This document shows positions 44,030-53,376 of a DNA stretch of 61,374 nucleotides, one piece after another. The notes under the pieces are model-generated. The model made no database searches. It saw only the letters and a list, made by a program, of their open reading frames with translations, and was not told the DNA's origin. This DNA comes from Peptococcaceae bacterium (lineage in GTDB: Bacteria > Bacillota > Peptococcia > Peptococcales > Peptococcaceae), in the NCBI GenBank assembly GCA_017547685.1, contig JAFYPD010000080.1, forward strand, positions 1 to 61,374, given 5' to 3'. Positions within the stretch are counted from its first letter, which is position 1, and each line of letters opens with the position of its first letter. A program made the translations under genes and the position numbers.

Positions 44030-45022
44030 ATGAGAAAACACAAAAAACTAGTTGCTGTCGTTACCGCTCTGATGATGCTGGCTCTGTGCTTAACAGGCTG
44101 CGGCGGCGGTGATGCAGAACAGGACGGCGATGCTGTCACTGAAACAAGAGTCATCTTTGCTTCCGGCGGTACTTCCGGTACCTATTATCCAGTAGCTGGT
44201 GCAATCGCACAGGTATGGGGTGATGCAGTTCCTGGTTTAGTCGTAGACGTACAGGCTACCGGTGCTTCTGCTGAGAACCTGAATCTGTTAAACAAGGGTG
44301 ATGCTGAAATCGCTATCGTACAGAACGACGTAATGTACTATGCCAACTCTGCTACCGAAGGTTTCGCTAACGCTGCTCCAAACGAAGGATTTCTGACACT
44401 GGGTACTGTTTATCCAGAAGTTTGTCAGCTGGTTGTTGCAGGCAGTTCCGATATTCAGACAGTTGCCGACTTAAAAGGCAAAGCTGTATCCATCGGCGCT
44501 ATGGGCAGCGGTGTGGAATCCAACGCAAAACAGATTCTGGCTGCTGCTGGTCTGACTGTAGATGACATTCAGGCTCAGAATCTGGACTTCGCTGAATCTG
44601 CAAACGCAATCAAAGACGGCTCTATCGCTGCTGCATTCGTAACTGCCGGCACTCCAACCACAGCTGTAACTGAACTGGCCACCACCAACGACATCAGAGT
44701 TCTGTCTTTAGGCGATGATGTAATCAAAACGCTGTGCGAAACCTACAGCTTCTACACACCATACGAAATCGCTGCGGATGTTTACAACGCTGCTGAAGCA
44801 ACACAGACTGTTGCTGTAAAAGCTACTATCGTTGTAAAAGCTGATCTGGATGAAGAACTGGTTTACAACATGACAAAAGGTCTGTTTGAAAACCTGGATG
44901 CTGTAGCTGCAGCTCATGCTAAAGGTGCTGAAATGAGCCTGGAAGGCGCTGTTGAAGGTGTATCCGTACCATTACACCCAGGTGCTGCAAAATACTTTGA
45001 AGAACAGGGTTTAACTGTCTGA
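44030..45022 (+). CDS. TAXI-family TRAP transporter solute receptor
   Basis: A 330-residue binding lipoprotein; lipobox CLTGC near residue 24. The mature protein has the TAXI signature: FASGGTSGTYYPVAGAIAQ and VQATGASAENLNLLNKGDAEIAIVQ (split motifs), then GAMGSGVESNAKQILAAAGL. It delivers an organic acid, often a dicarboxylate or glutamate-like compound, to the TRAP permease encoded two genes later. AAAGGGGAC precedes the ATG. High-expression codon use. Confidence 0.95.
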   Translation: MRKHKKLVAVVTALMMLALCLTGCGGGDAEQDGDAVTETRVIFASGGTSGTYYPVAGAIAQVWGDAVPGLVVDVQATGASAENLNLLNKGDAEIAIVQNDVMYYANSATEGFANAAPNEGFLTLGTVYPEVCQLVVAGSSDIQTVADLKGKAVSIGAMGSGVESNAKQILAAAGLTVDDIQAQNLDFAESANAIKDGSIAAAFVTAGTPTTAVTELATTNDIRVLSLGDDVIKTLCETYSFYTPYEIAADVYNAAEATQTVAVKATIVVKADLDEELVYNMTKGLFENLDAVAAAHAKGAEMSLEGAVEGVSVPLHPGAAKYFEEQGLTV

Positions 45023-45056
45023 GAATTTTCTCGGCAGTCTGTTGAAAAACAGTTAG

Positions 45057-45563
45057 ATGAACATAAAAGTTTCTAAACTCTATGCCGCAACCACAGTTCT
45101 TGTGGTTGCGGTTATTTTAACAATGACCATAATCTCCTGTAAGCTGCTGTTTACAGATCCGGTACAATCTCTGATTATGGCCAATGCGTACACTGACGAG
45201 ATATATTTTCAGGAACCACTAGAAACAGATGGTGTTTTTTCTGTTTCCTACACCCATTCCGTCAATAAAACCAATGTAGAGGAATATTATCGTCTGGAAG
45301 ATGGCGACTTATACCTGTTCAAAGCACGATACCGCTCGTTCGGTGCCGGTGTGGCCACAGAGATTGCGCCAGGGCAGACACTCCGGTATGAAGATGGTTA
45401 CATGGTGATTGAAAATATTCATTATAAAATCCCTTCTCTGATTTACAAAGTAGGTACCGTCAGTGAGCCACTGATACATATTGGGCAGAAAACCTGGCAC
45501 ATGAAGGAACTGGCACCTTCGCTCACCAGTGTCCGGTTTACTGTACAACAGAACCATCTATAA
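45057..45563 (+). CDS. DUF1850 protein of a TRAP operon
   Basis: A 168-residue protein with one N-terminal membrane anchor (about residues 8-30) and an extracellular domain with FSVSYTHSVNKTNVEEYY, the DUF1850 hallmark, and FKARYRSFGAGVATE. DUF1850 genes are nearly always between a TAXI receptor and a fused TRAP permease, as here, and are probably a third, poorly known component. It starts 34 nt after the receptor gene. Confidence 0.9.
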   Translation: MNIKVSKLYAATTVLVVAVILTMTIISCKLLFTDPVQSLIMANAYTDEIYFQEPLETDGVFSVSYTHSVNKTNVEEYYRLEDGDLYLFKARYRSFGAGVATEIAPGQTLRYEDGYMVIENIHYKIPSLIYKVGTVSEPLIHIGQKTWHMKELAPSLTSVRFTVQQNHL

Positions 45564-45611
45564 GTTCTACCGAATATAATTTTACAAAAATTCTCAGAAA
45601 GGGGTCTTCTC

Positions 45612-47633
45612 ATGAAAAAAAGCAATGAAAAAAACGTTCTGAATGATACTGATTTCGTGCAGGAAGTTGTTGCTGCAGAAAACATCGAACAGATTTCTGC
45701 GGAAGAAGTAAATGAAATCATGGCCAAATATGACCGTGAATCAGCGGTTCGTATTTTCTCCGGCAACAAAGCATTGCTCATCAAACTGATGCTGGTTGCA
45801 TTCACAATTTTTGCGGTGTCCATCAATACATTCGTTCATCTGAATGCACAGATACATCGTTCTACCTTTATTGCCATTGTGTTATTTCTGGCCTATCTGC
45901 TCTACCCGGCCAAAAAAAATGCGCCAAAAAACACAAACAAAGTCCCGGTTTGCGATATCATTTTTGCGTTCCTCAGTGCAGGCTCGTTCCTCTATATGGG
46001 GATAAACTATAAGCAGCTGGTTGCTCAGGCAGGCAGCTATACACAGATTGATATCGCTATCGCGATTCTGGCTATTGTGTTACTGTTTGAAGCCTGCCGC
46101 CGTGTTGTCGGGACACCAATTCTGGTTGTGGTAGGCTGTTTCATCGCCTACGCATACTTTGGCAATATGATTCCTGGCACATTCGGCCATCGCGGCTTTA
46201 CCTTTCAGCGTATTGCAACACACCTTTATTTCACAACAGAAGGGATTATCGGTACACCGCTTGCCGTATGTTCCACCTTTATTTTCCTGTTTATTCTGTT
46301 TGGCGCATTTCTGGAACGCACCGGGGTTGGTCAGTTCTTCATTGACATTGCCAACAGTATCGCAGGGAAGGCTACCGGCGGTCCTGCAAAAGTAGCCGTT
46401 ATCTCCAGTGCCTTACAGGGGATGATTACCGGCAGTTCCGTTGCGAATACAGTAGGGTCCGGCAGTTTCACCATCCCGATGATGAAACGTATGGGGTACC
46501 GTCCCGAATTTGCTGCTGCAGTAGAAGCTGCTGCCTCCACCGGTGGTCAGATTATGCCGCCTATTATGGGTGCGGCTGCTTTCCTGATGGCAGAAATGAC
46601 AGGGATTCCTTACTCCAACATCGTAATTGCAGCCATTATTCCTGCTTTTCTGTATTTCTCCGGTATCATGATTATGGTACATCTGGAAGCAAAACGATAT
46701 GGGCTCAAAGGTCTTCCTCCGGAAGAAATTCCAAACTTCTTTAAACTGATGTTCAGTTACTGGTACCTGCTGCTGCCGCTGATTGTGCTGGTTTCCATGA
46801 TGATGACCGGTTACACCCCGGCTCGTTCCGCTCTGGTTGCAATTGTTGTAGCAATTGTTGTAAGTATGTTCCGGAAAGAAACGCGCATGAGTTTACAGAC
46901 TTTCATCGATGCACTGGAAGCTGGTGCTCGAAACATTATCGGCGTTGCCATTGCATGTTCCGTTGCGGGCTGTATCGTTGGTATCGTAACCTTAACCGGT
47001 ATTGGTCTGAAACTGGCCGGCGGTCTGCTGGCTTTGAGCGGCGGCAATGTTCTTCTTGCTCTGTTCTTCACCATGATTGCCTCCATCGTTCTTGGCATGG
47101 GTGTTCCTACCACCGCGAACTATGTTATCATGGCAACTATCACAGCACCGGTTGTATTACAGTTAGGGATTGATTTGCTTCCTGCCCATATGTTTGTATT
47201 CTACTTCGGTATTGTGGCCGATATTACACCGCCGGTTGCACTGGCAGCCTATGCGGGATCTGCCATTGCCCGCAGTAACCCGTTAAAAACCGGGGTACAG
47301 GCTACCAAACTGGCTATCGCAGCGTTTATTATTCCTTACGTGTTTGCGCTTAACCCGTCACTGTTACTGCTTGGCTCCACGCCAATTCAGGTTATTTCCG
47401 TAGCAATCACTGCTTTCATCGGCATGTTCGGTGTAGCATCCGCCGTTGAGGGCTATGTATTCACGAATATGAATCCTGTTTTACGTGTTGTGTCTCTGGT
47501 TGGAGGTTTACTGTTAATCATTCCTGGTGCTGCTACTGATATCGCAGGCGTTATTCTGGTACTGGCTGCTATGACATTCCAGAAAGCGCGCAGCAAAAAA
47601 GCGAACAGTGCCAGCAGCTGTGCAAACTGCTAA
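45612..47633 (+). CDS. TRAP transporter permease, fused 4TM/12TM
   Basis: A 673-residue permease with the small (DctQ) and large (DctM) subunits fused. About 60 residues of acidic cytoplasmic N-terminus precede the first segments. The large-subunit motifs GPAKVAVISSALQGMITGSSVANTVGSG, split here as STALQG-type and GSSVAN, and EAAASTGGQIMPPIMGAAAF, GMGVPTTANYV are intact. It couples sodium gradients to uptake with the TAXI receptor. AGAAAGGGG precedes the ATG. Confidence 0.95.
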   Translation: MKKSNEKNVLNDTDFVQEVVAAENIEQISAEEVNEIMAKYDRESAVRIFSGNKALLIKLMLVAFTIFAVSINTFVHLNAQIHRSTFIAIVLFLAYLLYPAKKNAPKNTNKVPVCDIIFAFLSAGSFLYMGINYKQLVAQAGSYTQIDIAIAILAIVLLFEACRRVVGTPILVVVGCFIAYAYFGNMIPGTFGHRGFTFQRIATHLYFTTEGIIGTPLAVCSTFIFLFILFGAFLERTGVGQFFIDIANSIAGKATGGPAKVAVISSALQGMITGSSVANTVGSGSFTIPMMKRMGYRPEFAAAVEAAASTGGQIMPPIMGAAAFLMAEMTGIPYSNIVIAAIIPAFLYFSGIMIMVHLEAKRYGLKGLPPEEIPNFFKLMFSYWYLLLPLIVLVSMMMTGYTPARSALVAIVVAIVVSMFRKETRMSLQTFIDALEAGARNIIGVAIACSVAGCIVGIVTLTGIGLKLAGGLLALSGGNVLLALFFTMIASIVLGMGVPTTANYVIMATITAPVVLQLGIDLLPAHMFVFYFGIVADITPPVALAAYAGSAIARSNPLKTGVQATKLAIAAFIIPYVFALNPSLLLLGSTPIQVISVAITAFIGMFGVASAVEGYVFTNMNPVLRVVSLVGGLLLIIPGAATDIAGVILVLAAMTFQKARSKKANSASSCANC

Positions 47634-47671
47634 TCTGACTATCTCCTGACAATTTCATTGCAGGCATTTTT

Positions 47672-47706
47672 ACCGGATTAACAAAATTGTTAATCCGGTT
47701 TTTTAT
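47672..47706 (+). terminator. Terminator of the TRAP operon
   Basis: Perfect 11-bp ACCGGATTAAC (47672-47682) with GTTAATCCGGT (47689-47699), then a T-run. Confidence 0.9.
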
Positions 47707-47770
47707 ACAGAACTTCATCTTTTCGTTTACAATATTTTTTCTGTACACAAAAAATATTGCTTTTTTTGCA

Positions 47771-47799
47771 TTGCAAAAGGAAATGTTTAGAGATATAAT
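47771..47799 (+). promoter_or_regulatory. Predicted promoter of guaB
   Basis: TTGCAA, 17-nt spacer, TATAAT; leaves a 90-nt AT-rich leader. No purine riboswitch core was recognised. Confidence 0.6.
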
Positions 47800-47894
47800 A
47801 AATCAATTAAGATATCATTTTTTGATACCGATTTGAGAACGCAAACAAAATTATGTAAAATGAAATTAATTTATAAAAAAAAGGAGTTTTGACA

Positions 47895-49406
47895 GTGGCT
47901 TATTATTTCAACGAACCATCTCATACCTTTGGTGAATACCTGCTGGTTCCAGGTTATTCCTCCGCAGAATGTATTCCTGCACATGTTTCTCTGAAAACCC
48001 CTCTGGTAAAATACAAAAAAGGGGAAGAACCTTCTATCTCCATGAATATCCCTATGGTATCTGCCATCATGCAGTCCGTATCCGATGACCGTATGGCAAT
48101 TGCACTTGCCAAAGAAGGCGGCGTATCTTTCATTTACGGCTCCCAGTCTATCGAAAGCGAAGCTGCTATGGTGAGTCGTGTAAAAAACTACAAAGCCGGT
48201 TTTGTAGTAAGCGACTCCAACATTAAACCAGATGCAACTCTGGCAGATGTCATTGCTCTGAAAGAAAAGAACGGACACTCCACCATGGCTGTCACAGAAG
48301 ATGGTACCAGCAACGGAAAATTATTGGGTATCGTAACCGGCCGTGACTATCGTGTGAGCCGCATGTCTCTGGATACAAAAGTATCCGAATTTATGACACC
48401 GTTTGACCGCCTGATTTGCGGCAACGAAAACACTACCTTAAAAGAAGCGAACGACATCATCTGGGACAATAAATTAAACTCCCTGCCTCTGGTAGATAAA
48501 AATCAGAATCTGATGTATCTGGTATTCCGTAAAGACTATGATTCCCGCAAAGAAAATCCGCTGGAACTGCTGGATGCAAACAAAAGCTATGTGGTAGGCG
48601 CAGGTGTTAATACCCGTGACTATGAAGAACGTATTCCTGCTTTAGTAGAAGCTGGCGCTGATGTGCTGTGTATTGACTCTTCCGAAGGGTTCTCCGAATG
48701 GCAGAGCCGCACAATCAAATGGGTACGCGACAAATACGGCGATACAGTAAAAATCGGTGCAGGCAATGTTGTTGACCGCGAAGGGTTCCGGTTCCTGGCC
48801 GAAGCAGGTGCAGACTTTATCAAAGTCGGTATCGGCGGCGGTTCTATCTGTATCACCCGTGAAACCAAAGGGATTGGCCGTGGACAGGCTACTGCGGTTA
48901 TCGAAGTAGCAAAAGCCCGTGACGAATATTTTGAAGAAACAGGTGTATATATTCCAATCTGCTCCGATGGCGGTATCGTCCATGACTACCATATCACATT
49001 AGCACTGGCTATGGGTTCTGACTTCGTAATGCTGGGCCGTTATTTCTCCCGTTTCGAAGAAAGCCCAACCAATAAAGTTATCATCAACGGCAACTACATG
49101 AAAGAATACTGGGGCGAAGGATCCAACCGAGCCCGCAACTGGCAGCGCTACGACCTGGGCGGTGCAGGTAAACTGTCCTTCGAAGAAGGTGTTGATTCCT
49201 ACGTTCCATATGCAGGCAGCCTGAAAGACAATGTTGGTGTAACACTGGCCAAAGTGCGTTCCACTATGTGCAACTGCGGTGCTCTGACCATTCCGGAACT
49301 GCAGCAGAAAGCCCGTCTGACACTGGTATCTGCAACCAGTATCGTAGAGGGCGGCTCTCACGACGTAGTTGTAAAAAACAACAACATGACTGTAGCCGAA
49401 CGCTAA
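47895..49406 (+). CDS. guaB: IMP dehydrogenase, Tritrichomonas-like type
   Basis: A 503-residue IMPDH with a CBS pair inserted at about 95-215. Catalytic loop: [14 protein letters not shown] with the nucleophile Cys, rather than the common GPGSICTTR; flap: [16 protein letters not shown] with the Arg-Tyr pair. Length and many stretches ([45 protein letters not shown]) agree closely with the enzyme of Tritrichomonas foetus, thought to be bacterial in origin. It oxidises IMP to XMP in GMP synthesis. GTG at 47895 is the start, 8 nt after AAGGAG; TTG at 47889 is too close. Confidence 0.95.
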   Translation: MAYYFNEPSHTFGEYLLVPGYSSAECIPAHVSLKTPLVKYKKGEEPSISMNIPMVSAIMQSVSDDRMAIALAKEGGVSFIYGSQSIESEAAMVSRVKNYKAGFVVSDSNIKPDATLADVIALKEKNGHSTMAVTEDGTSNGKLLGIVTGRDYRVSRMSLDTKVSEFMTPFDRLICGNENTTLKEANDIIWDNKLNSLPLVDKNQNLMYLVFRKDYDSRKENPLELLDANKSYVVGAGVNTRDYEERIPALVEAGADVLCIDSSEGFSEWQSRTIKWVRDKYGDTVKIGAGNVVDREGFRFLAEAGADFIKVGIGGGSICITRETKGIGRGQATAVIEVAKARDEYFEETGVYIPICSDGGIVHDYHITLALAMGSDFVMLGRYFSRFEESPTNKVIINGNYMKEYWGEGSNRARNWQRYDLGGAGKLSFEEGVDSYVPYAGSLKDNVGVTLAKVRSTMCNCGALTIPELQQKARLTLVSATSIVEGGSHDVVVKNNNMTVAER

Positions 49407-49427
49407 TCGAATTATTATACTATCATT

Positions 49428-49460
49428 CCCCTCCTGACTTTCGGGTCAGGGGGGTGTTTT
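49428..49460 (+). terminator. Terminator of guaB
   Basis: CCCCTCCTGAC (49428-49438) with GTCAGGGGGG (49445-49454), then TGTTTT. Confidence 0.8.
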
Positions 49461-49508
49461 CTATCTGTCTGCAGTGGAAACACTGGATGATAAGAATGGA
49501 GGGATTCT

Positions 49509-50096
49509 ATGACAACAGATTGTATCACAGGGCCGGACGGTGCCTGTCTCAGCGATATTGTTATGGCAGAGCTGCAGTTTTTAGACTGGCTTACTGGTCT
49601 GCACAACAGTTTTCTGGATACCATCCTGCCAATCATCTCGTCCTTTGGAAACGGCGGCATCGGCTGGATTCTTCTCTCTGCCATTCTGCTCTGTATTCCC
49701 AGATATCGAAAAGCGGGGCTTACAATGGCCCTGGCGCTGATATTCTGTCTGGTCATCGGGAATACCACACTGAAACCACTGATTGCCCGGGCACGGCCTT
49801 ACAGTTACTTCCCGGAAATGACACTGCTGATTCCGCCGCTGGATGATTTTTCGTTTCCATCGGGGCATACGTTTGCATCGTTTGCATCGGCAACGGCACT
49901 GTTTCTGCACCACCGCAAAGAAGGTACCGCGGCTTATCTGCTGGCTGTAACCATTGCATTTTCCCGGCTGTATCTCTATGTGCACTTCCCTACCGATGTA
50001 CTGGCAGGCATGATTTTAGGCATTGCCAGCGGCTGGGCGGCTTATAAGGTTGTGGACTGGTATCAGAACAAATATCAGCCGCGCTGGCTTTTGTAA
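49509..50096 (+). CDS. PAP2-family membrane phosphatase
   Basis: A 195-residue membrane protein with five to six segments and the three-part acid phosphatase signature: KPLIARARPY, FPSGHTFAS and SRLYLYVHFPTDVLAG. Such enzymes dephosphorylate undecaprenyl diphosphate or phosphatidic-type lipids outside the membrane; a UppP-like role (BcrC type) is plausible. GGAGGGATTCT precedes the ATG. It is probably a single gene and converges with ogt. Confidence 0.9.
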   Translation: MTTDCITGPDGACLSDIVMAELQFLDWLTGLHNSFLDTILPIISSFGNGGIGWILLSAILLCIPRYRKAGLTMALALIFCLVIGNTTLKPLIARARPYSYFPEMTLLIPPLDDFSFPSGHTFASFASATALFLHHRKEGTAAYLLAVTIAFSRLYLYVHFPTDVLAGMILGIASGWAAYKVVDWYQNKYQPRWLL

Positions 50097-50131
50097 CCTT
50101 TGTCCTGCTTCTGGCCAGCATTCCGATTATC

Positions 50132-50605
50132 TCACCTTATAATACCCTCTATGCGCAGCAGAGCTTCTTTGAGATCTATACCGCCCGCATAACCGGTTAA
50201 TTTGCTGTTAGCCCCAATAACACGATGGCACGGTATTACAATGGCAATGGGGTTATTATGATTGGCACCGCCCACGGCCCGGCTTGCGTTCGGATTACCC
50301 ACCGCCGCAGCAATCTGCCCGTAAGTGCGTGTTTCACCATAAGGAATGGCCTCTAACTGTTTCCAGACAGCTTTCTGAAACGCTGTGCCCTCCGGCGCCA
50401 GCGGCAGAGAAAATCCGGCACGAATACCTGCAAAGTATTCCTCCAGCTGGCGTTTTGCCTCCAGCAGCAATGCTGTATCCCGCTGCTCTGCATCTTCCGG
50501 CGCAGCCTCCTGCTGACGCATTATCTTAATCTCCACAACCGCTTCGTTTCTTTCTGCAATACGCAGCCAGCCAGGCGGCACCGGCATGTCTAAATAATAT
50601 TTCAT
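50132..50605 (-). CDS. ogt: Methylated-DNA--protein-cysteine methyltransferase
   Basis: A 157-residue O6-alkylguanine transferase. The acceptor motif IPCHRVIG with its Cys, the RAVGGANHNNP helix with the arginine finger, and PYGETRTYGQIA are present. It transfers alkyl groups from O6-guanine or O4-thymine to its own Cys. The start at 50605 (MKYYLDMPV) is preferred; the upstream G-run at about 50618-50626 is a distant ribosome site, so a longer N-terminus cannot be ruled out. Family length is about 155-175. Confidence 0.93.
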   Translation of the reverse strand: MKYYLDMPVPPGWLRIAERNEAVVEIKIMRQQEAAPEDAEQRDTALLLEAKRQLEEYFAGIRAGFSLPLAPEGTAFQKAVWKQLEAIPYGETRTYGQIAAAVGNPNASRAVGGANHNNPIAIVIPCHRVIGANSKLTGYAGGIDLKEALLRIEGIIR

Positions 50606-50888
50606 AGATTGTAAGCTACCCCCCATTATTTTATAAAATCTACGCACGGCAGCTGTCGTTAATAATAATGAACAGATACCTGTTATCCTTTGCCTGTCAT
50701 TTTATTATACTGTCTTCTGACAGTTCTGCAACAGAAAAAAATCCCACTTTCTTCCGCTGTTTTCTTGTTTCTTTGCCATAATTCGAGTAAAATAAAGTTG
50801 TATCTCTTCCGGCTATTATTTTTCGGAATAATACCGCATCCGGTACAATATCTAAGCAGTATTCCACCATCAGGAGGTTTTTTATTAT

Positions 50889-52826
50889 ATGGATTACGGA
50901 TTTGTAAAAGTTGCATCTGCCACGCCGGAAATCAAAGTGGCAGACTGCATATATAACACCGATGCAGTCATGAAACTGTGGCTGCAGGCAGAAGAGCAGG
51001 GCTGCCAGCTGGTTGTTTTCCCGGAACTGGTGCTGACAGGCTATACCTGCGGCGATTTATTCCTGCAGCCGGTATTGCTGAACGGCTGCCTGGCCGGTCT
51101 GAAAAAATTAATTGATGCCAGCGCGGATCTGCAGTCGGTTGCAGTTGTGGGGGCACCGCTGGTACATCAGGGAAAACTGTTCAACTGTGCAGTTGTCATC
51201 CAGCAGGGTTCTGTATTGGGGATTGTGCCGAAAACATCGCTGCCGGCGTACGGCGAATTTTATGAAGAGCGTCACTTCAGCGCTCCGGCAGATCAGGTCA
51301 CAAAATATTGTGATGCACTGCATTCCATCGGCCACGATATCGTGCCATTCGGAACGCAGCAGCTGTTTGTCTGCAATAATCAGCCAGACTTCTCCTTCGC
51401 GGTAGAAATCTGCGAAGATTTGTGGGTGCCTCTGCCGCCATCCACCAGTCACGCAACGGCGGGGGCATCCATCATCGTCAATCTGTCGGCCAGCAACGAA
51501 TTAATCGGCAAAGCTGATTACCGCCGTCAGCTGGTAAGCGGTCAGTCGGCACGTCTGCTGTGCGGCTATGTGTACGCCAATGCAGGCTACGGAGAATCCA
51601 CCACCGATGTGGTGTTCTCCGGCCATAATATCATCGCTGAAAACGGTAATATTTTAGCCGAGAGCAAGCTGTTTGACACCGGCTTAACCATCACTGAAAT
51701 TGATGTGGAAAAAATGCAGCAGGAGCGGCGCAGGCTGAATACGTTCCCGATGCAGTCCAGCAAAGGAAACGGTTATTATCATATTGAATTTGAACAAACC
51801 TGCAAAGCAGTACCGCTGACACGCATCATCGACCCGATGCCGTTTGTGCCGTCCGATGAAGAACATCGTGCTGAACGCTGTGAGCTGATTCTTTCCATTC
51901 AGGCACAGGGGCTGAGAAAACGGCTGGTACATTCCCGGTCCCGGTCGGCAGTGATCGGTATTTCCGGCGGTCTTGACTCTACGCTGGCACTTCTGGCTGC
52001 AGCCCGTGCTATGGATCTGTTAAATCGCCCCAGAACCGATATTGTGGCTGTCACCATGCCTTGCTTCGGCACCACCAGCCGCACCCGTTCTAACGCCGAA
52101 TTACTGTGTCAGGAGCTGGGTGTAACCTTCCGCACGGTTGATATCGGCAATACGGTAAAAGCACATTTTGCGGATATCGGCCATGACTTTGAAGACCACA
52201 GTGTCACCTTTGAAAACGGACAGGCACGGGAACGCACCCAGGTGCTGATGGATATTGCCAACCAGACCAACGGTTTCGTTGTTGGTACCGGCGATTTGTC
52301 GGAACTGGCACTGGGCTGGGCAACCTATAACGGTGACCATATGTCTATGTACGGGGTCAACGGCTCCATTCCAAAAACACTGGTGCGCCACATTGTTCGC
52401 TATGTGGCAGACACCACGGATAATGTTCGTCTGAGTGAAACACTGCTGGATATTCTGGACACTCCGGTCAGCCCGGAACTGCTGCCGGCAAAAGACGGCG
52501 AGATTGCACAGAAAACCGAAGATTTGGTAGGCCCTTATGAACTGCATGATTTCTTCCTGTATCATGCGGTACGCTGGGCGTTTTCTCCGAAGAAAATTTA
52601 CTATCTGGCACAGAAAGCCTTTGCAGGCCAGTACGACAACGAAACCATCCTGCACTGGCTGCGCACTTTCTTCCGCCGGTTCTTTAACCAGCAGTTCAAG
52701 CGTTCCTGTCTGCCTGACGGCCCAAAAGTCGGCTCTGTTTCCCTGTCTCCGCGCGGCGACTGGCGCATGCCGAGCGATGCCATGTCCACCTTGTGGCTGG
52801 CTGAAATTGACGAGCTGAAAGCATAA
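50889..52826 (+). CDS. nadE: NAD+ synthase, glutamine-hydrolysing
   Basis: A 645-residue two-domain enzyme. The N-terminal nitrilase-like glutaminase (residues 1-290) has the Glu-Lys-Cys triad in FPELVLTGYTCGDLF, GIVPKTSLPAYGEFYE and AVEICEDLWVP. The C-terminal synthetase has the PPi loop GISGGLDSTLALL, near residue 358. It converts deamido-NAD to NAD with glutamine and ATP. CAGGAGG precedes the ATG. It is monocistronic with a terminator. Confidence 0.96.
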   Translation: MDYGFVKVASATPEIKVADCIYNTDAVMKLWLQAEEQGCQLVVFPELVLTGYTCGDLFLQPVLLNGCLAGLKKLIDASADLQSVAVVGAPLVHQGKLFNCAVVIQQGSVLGIVPKTSLPAYGEFYEERHFSAPADQVTKYCDALHSIGHDIVPFGTQQLFVCNNQPDFSFAVEICEDLWVPLPPSTSHATAGASIIVNLSASNELIGKADYRRQLVSGQSARLLCGYVYANAGYGESTTDVVFSGHNIIAENGNILAESKLFDTGLTITEIDVEKMQQERRRLNTFPMQSSKGNGYYHIEFEQTCKAVPLTRIIDPMPFVPSDEEHRAERCELILSIQAQGLRKRLVHSRSRSAVIGISGGLDSTLALLAAARAMDLLNRPRTDIVAVTMPCFGTTSRTRSNAELLCQELGVTFRTVDIGNTVKAHFADIGHDFEDHSVTFENGQARERTQVLMDIANQTNGFVVGTGDLSELALGWATYNGDHMSMYGVNGSIPKTLVRHIVRYVADTTDNVRLSETLLDILDTPVSPELLPAKDGEIAQKTEDLVGPYELHDFFLYHAVRWAFSPKKIYYLAQKAFAGQYDNETILHWLRTFFRRFFNQQFKRSCLPDGPKVGSVSLSPRGDWRMPSDAMSTLWLAEIDELKA

Positions 52827-52850
52827 GGATATAAGAAACGAATAACGCAA

Positions 52851-52896
52851 AAGCAGCATAGCTCATTTCAAGAATGGACTATGCTGCTTCTTTTTC
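52851..52896. terminator. Terminator after nadE, probably bidirectional
   Basis: AAGCAGCATAG (52851-52861) with CTATGCTGCTT (52879-52889), then CTTTTTC; it separates nadE from the convergent regulator gene. Confidence 0.8.
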
Positions 52897-52932
52897 ACAT
52901 TGGTCTCTATTCAGTTTTTCTCTGTGCACTAC

Positions 52933-53292
52933 TCACTGTACCCCTTTTAACAGTTCTTCTACAGAAATCTCATACAGTTTTGCCAGTGCAATTAAATTCG
53001 ATGTACTCGGGTCGGATGTTCCGTTCTCCCACTTTGACACAGCCTGGCGGCTGACCCCGATTCGCTCTGCTACAAACTCCTGCGTCATTTTACATCTCAC
53101 ACGGTGCGCTTTCAGTGTTTCCCCAAGAGTTTGCTTCACAACCGCTTTCTCTTCCCGCATCTCTTTAGATCCGATATACTTTTTCAGTGCTTTAATCAGC
53201 AGCCAAACAACATAAACCGTTACAACTGCAGATGCAACCAGAAGGAACAGATTAATTACTGCAAAAATCGTTGTCGACATACTAATATCCAT
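52933..53292 (-). CDS. Membrane-anchored XRE-family regulator
   Basis: A 119-residue protein with one N-terminal membrane helix (about residues 6-30) and a C-terminal XRE helix-turn-helix (LGETLKAHRVRCKMTQEFVAERIG through SRQAVSKWENGTSDPSTSNL, in two parts). Having the DNA-binding domain at the C-terminus and an anchor in front is unusual; the protein could sense the membrane state or a partner. The ATG at 53292 follows AGGGGGTGATGTC. Targets are unknown. It lies next to another XRE gene on the same strand. Confidence 0.82.
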   Translation of the reverse strand: MDISMSTTIFAVINLFLLVASAVVTVYVVWLLIKALKKYIGSKEMREEKAVVKQTLGETLKAHRVRCKMTQEFVAERIGVSRQAVSKWENGTSDPSTSNLIALAKLYEISVEELLKGVQ

Positions 53293-53376
53293 GACATCAC
53301 CCCCTTCGCTTTCGTTCAATTTATCAAAAATCAGAGATTACTTCCACCAACTATCGCGCAACTTCAGGTTGCAACG

